A program made the position numbers and the translations under genes. This document shows, one piece after another, positions 1-5,152 of a DNA stretch of 6,891 nucleotides (position 1 is its first letter; each line of letters begins with the position of its first letter). The notes beneath the pieces were generated by a model, which saw only the letters and a list, made by a program, of their open reading frames with translations, had not been told where the DNA came from and did no database searches. This DNA is from JBHIFE01 sp046760985 (GTDB lineage Bacteria > Chloroflexota > Dehalococcoidia > Dehalococcoidales > RBG-16-60-22), in the NCBI GenBank assembly GCA_046760985.1, contig JBHIFE010000075.1, positions 1-6,891 of the forward strand, written 5' to 3'.

Positions 1-1209
1 CCAGAGCCTAAGCAGATATTTGAGGAATATTATGATGAGCTTTTGCGTAGCGCTCATGATGACAACATTGCCTTGGGGCTTTTCCGGTCAGTAACTGCCT
101 ATAGAGAAAGGAAAGCCCGGGCTATGGAGAGGTTCCCCCACACGGTCAAGTTAGCTGAGGAGGTAAGGCAGCTTAAGGAGGACTGCGTAACTCGTTTGGA
201 TGAACTGGTTGAGAAAGCCTCAACAATTCTGGAAGAGAACGGAGCAAAGGTGCATTACGGAGAGACAGCTGATGATGCCCTGAAACTCATTGGTGAAATA
301 GTTGGCTCCGCTAAGATAATTGTATCGGGGAAAACCCTAACCGGGGAGGAGATAGGACTAAGACATCACCTTGAAGGTTTAGGCAACGAGTTTTGGGAGA
401 CCGATTGTGCCCAACTCATCCAGCAGCTTCGTGAGGAAAGACCTATGCATTACGTATATCCATCTCTCCATGTAACCCGCGAGCAGGTAGCTGAGGTCTT
501 AACCAACTTATTGGGTAGAGAGATACCCCCTGATATACCGACGGAGATAAGGACGATAAGGGAATTTCTCCGAAGTAAGTATTTTATAGCCGACGTAGGG
601 GTAAGCGGTTGTAATGTCATGGGGGCAGATACCGGCTCAATTTTCTTGCTTGAAAGCGAGGGTAATATCCGAATGTCAACCACCGTACCACCGGTTCACA
701 TTGCTTTGGTTGGGATTGAGAAGGTTGTGCCCACCCTTCACGATGCCTTTAAAGTAGCGGAGGTAACCTGGCGATATGCCGGGTTTACTATTCCACTGTA
801 TGTCAGCCTGATTAGCGGTCCCAGTGGCACCACGGATATTGAACTCAGCTTGATTCGTGGTTCCAGTGGTCCGGTGGAGCTTCATGTCATCTTCCTGGAC
901 AATGGGCGGAGCACACTTGCCAAAGACCCGGTTTTGAAGGAAGCGCTATACTGCATAAAGTGTGGCGCGTGTCTCCTTGAATGCCCCGTTTTTCAACTAG
1001 CTGCTGGATATTATGGCGGTCATGGATACTTTGGTGGCTTGGGGGCTATTTTGACTGCCTACATGGGTGGCGGCTTTGACATGGCGGCTCCTATTGCTTA
1101 TACCTGTCTCAGATGTGGGCGCTGCACCGAGATTTGTCCCTTGTCAATAGACTTATCCAAGCTTATACCAGAGCTAAGACGCCGCATTGTAAACATGGCT
1201 AAAAGATAA
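1..1209 (+). CDS. lutB: LutB/LldF-like LUD-domain iron-sulfur protein (5' partial)
   Basis: This is an iron-sulfur subunit of the lactate-utilisation (LutABC/LldEFG) type, a cytoplasmic complex that oxidises L-lactate to pyruvate; the exact role of this copy is inferred. Numbering from the first codon in the window, a charged helical N-terminus (about 1-75) is followed by the LUD domain. That domain contains the typical stretch TTVPPVHIALVGIEKVVPTL and the DNGRS motif just before the clusters. Two ferredoxin-like motifs follow: C318-x2-C321-x2-C324-x3-C328-P and C369-x2-C372-x2-C375-x3-C379-P. The protein ends 24 residues after the last cysteine, whereas family members of about 470 residues normally carry a further C-terminal domain, which is missing here. 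The frame is open to the left edge with no ATG in frame. A TTG at 43 has no well-spaced ribosome site, so I treat the gene as cut by the window edge. It probably shares an operon with larA, 15 bp downstream. Family assignment is firm; the L-lactate substrate is not proven. Confidence 0.88.
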   Translation, partial: PEPKQIFEEYYDELLRSAHDDNIALGLFRSVTAYRERKARAMERFPHTVKLAEEVRQLKEDCVTRLDELVEKASTILEENGAKVHYGETADDALKLIGEIVGSAKIIVSGKTLTGEEIGLRHHLEGLGNEFWETDCAQLIQQLREERPMHYVYPSLHVTREQVAEVLTNLLGREIPPDIPTEIRTIREFLRSKYFIADVGVSGCNVMGADTGSIFLLESEGNIRMSTTVPPVHIALVGIEKVVPTLHDAFKVAEVTWRYAGFTIPLYVSLISGPSGTTDIELSLIRGSSGPVELHVIFLDNGRSTLAKDPVLKEALYCIKCGACLLECPVFQLAAGYYGGHGYFGGLGAILTAYMGGGFDMAAPIAYTCLRCGRCTEICPLSIDLSKLIPELRRRIVNMAKR

Positions 1210-1224
1210 ATTAGGGCGTGTGCT

Positions 1225-2490
1225 ATGGAGTACACTGAAATTGAGCTTCCCTACGGGGAGTCTTTTTTAAAAGCCAGGATACCGACTAGGAACTTAGCCT
1301 TTATTTTGAGCACAAAACATGTAAAAGGTCTTGAGAATGAGAGGGAAGCGATAACAAACAGCCTGAGGTCTCCGATAGGGGCTCCTCCTCTTCGTGATTG
1401 TGTCAATAGAAATGATAAGGTTGTGGTCTTAGTTACCGATAATACCAGACCGTGTCCCGATGACCGGCTGCTTCCACCAATATTGGCTGAGCTAGAAGAG
1501 AAATTACCCCGGGAGAATATAACCATAATAGTCGCCGTTGGCTTGCACCCACCCTTGGACAAGCAAGAATTAGTCAAAAAGTTGGGTAGAGACATAATTG
1601 AAAATTACAACGTTATCAATCATGACGTTAACCAATGTGTGTACATCGGGACGACATCTAGGGGTACCCCTGTGGACATAAACACCAGGGTGGTGGAGGC
1701 GGATTTCCGGCTAAGTACCGGCTTTATTGAGCCGCACTGGTTTGCTGGTTTTTCTGGGGGTAGGAAGAGTATAGCACCGGGTGTATTTAGTGTCAGGTCA
1801 GCTTATGTAAACCATAGCTATAAAATGTTAGACCATCCACGTTCCATATCTGGGATTATTAAGGGTAATATTGTGCATGAGGATTTAGTGGAGCAGGCAA
1901 AGATGGCTAACCTCAATTTTATAGTTAACGTGATTCTAAACAAAGATAGACAAATTACCCATGTAGTAGCTGGTGACCCGGTAAAGGCTCATGAAATAGG
2001 GTGTGGGATAGCGAGTGATATTGCTGAGGTAAAAGTGCCCCATAAGGTGGACATTACCATTACCTCAAATAATGGAGCTCCGCTAGACCTGGATTTGTAT
2101 CAAACCTGCAAGGGTATGAACACTGCTTCAAAGATAACCCGTGACGGGGGAATCGTAATAATAGCCTCTTCTTGCAGTGCCGGTAAGGGTCCGGAGGAGT
2201 TTGTAGAATTGCACGCCTCGGTTAACTCTCCCAAGGAAGTTCTGCAGAAAATAAGGCGGGAGGAACCGATAGGTGTCCAATGGCAAAATCAAATTTTTGC
2301 TCGTGACCAGTTGAGAAACGATTTCTACTTGGTGTCAGGTCTGGAAGATAGTGTGGTCAAAGCTATGATGATCACGCCAATCCGTACTATAGAGGAAGGT
2401 TTAGACAAAGCATTTAAAGTCCTAGGAAATGATGCTGAAATCGCCGTAATTCCCGAAGGACCGTTGGTTGTTCCGGTACTGGAGAATTAA
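1225..2490 (+). CDS. larA: LarA-family nickel-pincer 2-hydroxyacid racemase (probable lactate racemase)
   Basis: The product is a 421-residue protein of the LarA superfamily, close to the 424 residues of Lactobacillus plantarum LarA. These cytoplasmic enzymes racemise or epimerise 2-hydroxyacids, using a covalently bound nickel-pincer nucleotide for hydride transfer. The residues known from LarA are all visible. D72 and R75 lie in the TDNTRP motif and H108 in VAVGLHPP. H171 and K181 lie in EPHWFAGFSGGRK (H174 and K184 in L. plantarum; the lysine carries the cofactor). H197 corresponds to H200. Y292, Q293 and K296 in the YQTCK motif match Y294, Q295 and K298, which contact cofactor and substrate. 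The ATG at 1225 has a weak AGGG site (1213-1216) eight bases upstream. The gene follows the LutB-like gene by 15 bp, so co-transcription is likely. The cofactor-making genes larB, larC and larE are not in the window and must be elsewhere. Lactate is the likeliest substrate from the neighbours, but LarA homologues act on several hydroxyacids. Confidence 0.92.
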   Translation: MEYTEIELPYGESFLKARIPTRNLAFILSTKHVKGLENEREAITNSLRSPIGAPPLRDCVNRNDKVVVLVTDNTRPCPDDRLLPPILAELEEKLPRENITIIVAVGLHPPLDKQELVKKLGRDIIENYNVINHDVNQCVYIGTTSRGTPVDINTRVVEADFRLSTGFIEPHWFAGFSGGRKSIAPGVFSVRSAYVNHSYKMLDHPRSISGIIKGNIVHEDLVEQAKMANLNFIVNVILNKDRQITHVVAGDPVKAHEIGCGIASDIAEVKVPHKVDITITSNNGAPLDLDLYQTCKGMNTASKITRDGGIVIIASSCSAGKGPEEFVELHASVNSPKEVLQKIRREEPIGVQWQNQIFARDQLRNDFYLVSGLEDSVVKAMMITPIRTIEEGLDKAFKVLGNDAEIAVIPEGPLVVPVLEN

Positions 2491-2530
2491 GCTAGGTAGC
2501 TAATTTATACAACTTTAAGCTATAGAGCTT

Positions 2531-2559
2531 TTGAAAATAAACTCTCCAAAGTGTATACT
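2531..2559 (+). promoter_or_regulatory. Probable sigma70-type promoter of ppdK
   Basis: A TTGAAA -35 box (2531-2536) and a TATACT -10 box (2554-2559) are separated by exactly 17 bp. Each box matches consensus at five of six positions. The predicted transcript starts near 2566, giving a leader of about 30 bases before the ATG at 2597. The promoter lies in the 106-bp gap after larA, so ppdK can be expressed independently of the upstream genes, although read-through from larA is also possible. A short AAGCT/AGCTT inverted repeat (2517-2530) abuts the -35 box and could be a protein site or chance. Confidence 0.68.
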
Positions 2560-2582
2560 TTTAATTGTATTTCAACGTTTAG

Positions 2583-2587
2583 AAAGG
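2583..2587 (+). promoter_or_regulatory. Ribosome binding site of ppdK
   Basis: AAAGG is followed by nine bases and then the ATG at 2597. It supports that ATG over the longer in-frame TTG start at 2531, which is itself the -35 box of the promoter. An in-frame GTG at 2588 lies too close to the site to be used. Confidence 0.6.
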
Positions 2588-2596
2588 GTGGTAGAT

Positions 2597-4858
2597 ATGG
2601 CAAAGGTATTTCTTTTTGATGGCGACTCGGAGGACAAATCCCTCCTGGGGAATAAAGGGGCTAATCTGGTAACCATGACCAGGTTGGGACTTCCAGTTCC
2701 ACCGGGATTTATAGTCTCCATTGAAGCTTATAGAGAGTACCAGCACAATAGCAAATTGCCGCTGGAAGAGATTGAGCAAGCCCTATCCTGGCTGGAGGAG
2801 AAAACCGGGAAAAAACTGGGCGAAGGACTGTCGGTCTCAGTTCGCTCCTCGGCGCCGGTCTCTATGCCAGGGATGATGGATACCGTACTCAACCTCACCG
2901 ATTCAGCCGAGATACTGTCAGCGGTAAAGCGTGTGTTTGATTCCTGGGATAATCTGAGAGCCGTCGAATACCGCCGCCTCAACCGGATTCCTTCCGATTT
3001 GGGCACCTCAGCTATAATTCAAGCCATGGTCTTAGGCAATAAAGATAAAAATTCCGGAACGGGGGTAGTTTTCACTCGCAATCCCAGTAATGGCGATAAG
3101 GAGCTTTTTGGTGAATACCTAGACCAAGCTCAAGGTGAGGACCTCGTCTCGGGGCGGAGAACCCCTCAGCCGATAGAACGGCTTAAATTACAGATGCCTA
3201 AGGTCTATGCTCAGCTAGAGACGCTGGCTGATACCCTAGAAAAGCACTATCGGGACATGCAGGATATTGAGTTTACCGTGGAGAAAGGGAAACTTTACCT
3301 CTTGCAAACTAGAACGGGCAAACGGGGTGGTCGGGCGGCAGTGAAAATAGCCGTTGATATGGTTAGGGAAGGACTAATCTCAGCCGAGGAGGCGATACGA
3401 AGGTTAACCCCTCAAGACATTAGAACCATGCTGTATAAGCAGATAAAATCGCCAGAATCACACCATCCACTGGCACGAGGCTTGGGTGCCTGCCCGGGTG
3501 CTGCCACGGGAAAAGTTATATTTGACCCACGGGAGGCGGTTTCTCGGGCTAGTATGAATGAACAGGTAATCCTGGTTAGACCTGAAACCAGTCCTGACGA
3601 TGTTCCCGGCATTAGTGTCGCTGAAGGGGTGCTCACCTCACGGGGTGGGCTTACCTCCCATGCTGCCATTGTTACTAGAGCTATGGGCAAGTCTTGTGTC
3701 TGCGGTGCTGAGGATATCGGGATAGACCTCAAAAACGAGCAATTAGTGATTGATAAACTGATAATCAAGAAAGGTGATGAAATCACCATTGATGGTGATA
3801 CCGGCAATATTTATTCCGGTCCTTTGCCTCTTCAGGAAGTTGAGACTACAGCTGAATTAAAGGAACTAATGTCTTGGGCGGATAACTTTAAACGCCTAGG
3901 AGTGTGGGCTAATGCCGATACTGCGGAAATGATGATTAAGGCAAAAAATTTCGGTGCTGAGGGAATCGGTTTATGTCGTACCGAACGTCAGTTTAATTCG
4001 CCGGAGAGCCTATCAGCAATCAGGGAGTTCATCTTGGCTGGAAGTGCCTCGGAACGCACGGCAGCAATCAGCCATTTAAAGCAATTGCAGAAAGAGGACT
4101 TCATTGCCATTTTCAAGGCTCTGGACGGGCTGCCAATTATTATCCGACTTCTTGATTTGCCCCTCCATGAATTTTTGCCCCCGGCTGAAAAAACCGCTGA
4201 CCCCCAATTGAAGAAGCGACTTAAGGAATTGGCAGAAGTAAATCCAATGCTTGGTCACCGCGGGGTAAGGGTGGGGGTAACCTTTCCTGAAATTTACCAG
4301 ATGCAGATTGAAGCCATAACTGAAGCCAAGTCCGAGGTGCCAGCTAATGTCTCTATTATGGTGCCTCAAGTAATTACCGTTCAGGAACTCCTCTGGGTGA
4401 AGAAATACGTAAAAGACCCAGCAATGAAGCTCGGGATAATGATGGAGACGGTAAGGTCATGTTTGCGTGCCGGCAAACTGGCTCAGGTGGCTGATTTCTT
4501 CTCCTTCGGGACAAATGACCTAACCCAGGCAGTCTTTTCCTTCAGCCGTGAGGACGTGGAGAGGAAATTCCTCACCACCTATCTGGAGCTCGGTATTCTG
4601 CAACATAATCCCTTTGAAATACTGGATGTAAAAGGGGTCGGCAGGCTTATGGAAACCGCCATGTTGTGGGCAAGGCGGGAAAAGAAGACTCTGGATATAG
4701 GTGTTTGTGGGGAGCATGGCGGGGAACCCCAGTCTGTCAAGTTTTTCCACCAGATAGGAGTCAACTATGTAAGTTGCAGCCCCTTCCGGATACCAACTAC
4801 CAAGCTGGTAGCTGCTCAGGCAGCCCTGGAGTCAAAAACAGGTCAGGCAAACGATTAA
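2597..4858 (+). CDS. ppdK: Pyruvate phosphate dikinase, compact form
   Basis: This cytoplasmic enzyme interconverts pyruvate + ATP + Pi with PEP + AMP + PPi. From the ATG at 2597 it has 753 residues; classical bacterial enzymes have about 870-890. The N-terminal nucleotide-binding domain (about 1-240) keeps K20, R83 in SVRSSAPVSMPGMMDT, the QGED motif (E181, D182), E225, Q237 and R239. The phosphohistidine domain carries H355 in GGLTSHAA, with T353, the position regulated in plants. The C-terminal PEP/pyruvate barrel keeps R517, R555 (NPMLGHRG), E617, N640 (FSFGTNDLTQ) and C704 (CGEHGGEP), and ends in the typical NYVSCSPFR. After L100 about 12 residues connect to VFDSWDN, where the Clostridium symbiosum enzyme, recalled from memory, has about 100; a whole N-terminal subdomain is therefore absent. 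The frame is intact across this point, so this looks like a true compact variant and not a broken gene. PEP synthase is less likely because the PPDK-specific motifs dominate. In this neighbourhood it would feed lactate-derived pyruvate into gluconeogenesis. Confidence 0.93.
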   Translation: MAKVFLFDGDSEDKSLLGNKGANLVTMTRLGLPVPPGFIVSIEAYREYQHNSKLPLEEIEQALSWLEEKTGKKLGEGLSVSVRSSAPVSMPGMMDTVLNLTDSAEILSAVKRVFDSWDNLRAVEYRRLNRIPSDLGTSAIIQAMVLGNKDKNSGTGVVFTRNPSNGDKELFGEYLDQAQGEDLVSGRRTPQPIERLKLQMPKVYAQLETLADTLEKHYRDMQDIEFTVEKGKLYLLQTRTGKRGGRAAVKIAVDMVREGLISAEEAIRRLTPQDIRTMLYKQIKSPESHHPLARGLGACPGAATGKVIFDPREAVSRASMNEQVILVRPETSPDDVPGISVAEGVLTSRGGLTSHAAIVTRAMGKSCVCGAEDIGIDLKNEQLVIDKLIIKKGDEITIDGDTGNIYSGPLPLQEVETTAELKELMSWADNFKRLGVWANADTAEMMIKAKNFGAEGIGLCRTERQFNSPESLSAIREFILAGSASERTAAISHLKQLQKEDFIAIFKALDGLPIIIRLLDLPLHEFLPPAEKTADPQLKKRLKELAEVNPMLGHRGVRVGVTFPEIYQMQIEAITEAKSEVPANVSIMVPQVITVQELLWVKKYVKDPAMKLGIMMETVRSCLRAGKLAQVADFFSFGTNDLTQAVFSFSREDVERKFLTTYLELGILQHNPFEILDVKGVGRLMETAMLWARREKKTLDIGVCGEHGGEPQSVKFFHQIGVNYVSCSPFRIPTTKLVAAQAALESKTGQAND

Positions 4859-4925
4859 CTCCCCTGAGGTTGTGGCAGGGTAGATTGAAGGGGTCTTCTC
4901 CCATGGTCAGCTATGCAGTGCAAAT

Positions 4926-4954
4926 TTGATGTGGTGTGAACTTTGTGCTACACT
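4926..4954 (+). promoter_or_regulatory. Possible promoter before the glcD leader
   Basis: TTGATG (4926-4931) and TACACT (4949-4954) are separated by 17 bp, each matching consensus at four of six positions. A transcript would start near 4961, giving a leader of about 190 bases for the flavoprotein gene, or a small RNA ending near 5085. A TATATT hexamer at 4981-4986 is a competing -10 candidate, but its best -35 (TTGGAT, 4960-4965) is only 15 bp away. Confidence 0.3.
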
Positions 4955-5027
4955 TAGGATTGGATAGTAGCGAGAACCAGTATATTAAGCCAACGTAGAG
5001 TTTCGGGGTCATTATTACAATGTTAAG

Positions 5028-5047
5028 CGCACCTTTATGTAGGTGTG
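5028..5047 (+). other. Leader hairpin
   Basis: CGCACCT (5028-5034) pairs with AGGTGTG (5041-5047), seven pairs including one G-U, around a six-base loop. It lies ten bases before the terminator-like hairpin. The same GCACCT and AGGTG words recur at 5124-5129 and 5112-5116, so alternative pairings across the terminator are possible. Confidence 0.45.
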
Positions 5048-5057
5048 GACTAGGTTA

Positions 5058-5084
5058 AGGGGGTAGTGTTAAGCCCCCTCTTTT
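5058..5084 (+). terminator. Probable intrinsic terminator or attenuator
   Basis: AGGGGG (5058-5063) pairs with CCCCCT (5074-5079), a six-pair, five-G:C stem with a ten-base loop, followed by CTTTT. It could end the ppdK transcript, about 200 bases past its stop codon. It could also act as an attenuator or small-RNA terminator if transcription starts near 4961. The opposite strand has no T-run after the stem, so it works on the + strand only. Confidence 0.55.
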
Positions 5085-5135
5085 GTGGGTTTAGATACCA
5101 TCTATCCCCTGAGGTGAGCTTAGGCACCTGTGAGC

Positions 5136-5142
5136 GAGGAGG
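5136..5142 (+). promoter_or_regulatory. Strong ribosome binding site of glcD
   Basis: GAGGAGG matches the anti-Shine-Dalgarno sequence well. The ATG at 5153 lies ten bases downstream. A TTG at 5150 in the same frame is seven bases downstream and would add one residue, so the start could be either; ATG is preferred. The hairpin at 5112-5129 ends just six bases upstream. Confidence 0.75.
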
Positions 5143-5152
5143 AATAGGTTTG

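Larger units (their letters stand above)
4859..5152. other. Intergenic region with possible leader or small RNA
   Basis: This is 294 bases without a convincing protein gene. In order it holds a weak promoter candidate (4926-4954), a stable 7-bp hairpin (5028-5047), a terminator-like hairpin (5058-5084), a second 5-bp hairpin (5112-5129) and the ribosome site of the flavoprotein gene. The 10-base word CCCCTGAGGT occurs at both ends (4861-4870 and 5106-5115). I recognise no tRNA, T-box motif or known riboswitch consensus. An open frame overlapping the end of ppdK (4666-4929) looks like a shadow and is not annotated. Confidence 0.6.

Noticed and set aside
43..45. TTG as the true start of the LutB-like gene
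   Set aside because: The frame continues open to the window edge with plausible coding sequence (codons 1-14), and no ribosome site sits at a proper distance.
2517..2530. AAGCT-ATAG-AGCTT hairpin followed by TT, as a terminator after larA
   Set aside because: The stem is only five pairs with two G:C pairs, the T-run is minimal, and it abuts the -35 box of the ppdK promoter. At most it is a weak terminator or operator.
3412..3807. Antisense open frame of 131 codons inside ppdK
   Set aside because: It is rich in serine, proline and isoleucine, as expected from the reverse of a coding strand, and covers the conserved phosphohistidine domain of ppdK. It is a shadow.
4666..4929. Open frame of 87 codons overlapping the end of ppdK
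   Set aside because: It lies mostly inside ppdK in another frame, resembles no family that I recognise, and has no ribosome site of its own.
4859..5152. tRNA, T-box or known riboswitch in the intergenic gap
   Set aside because: No T-loop consensus, no T-box AGGGTGGNACC motif and no other consensus that I recognise could be found.
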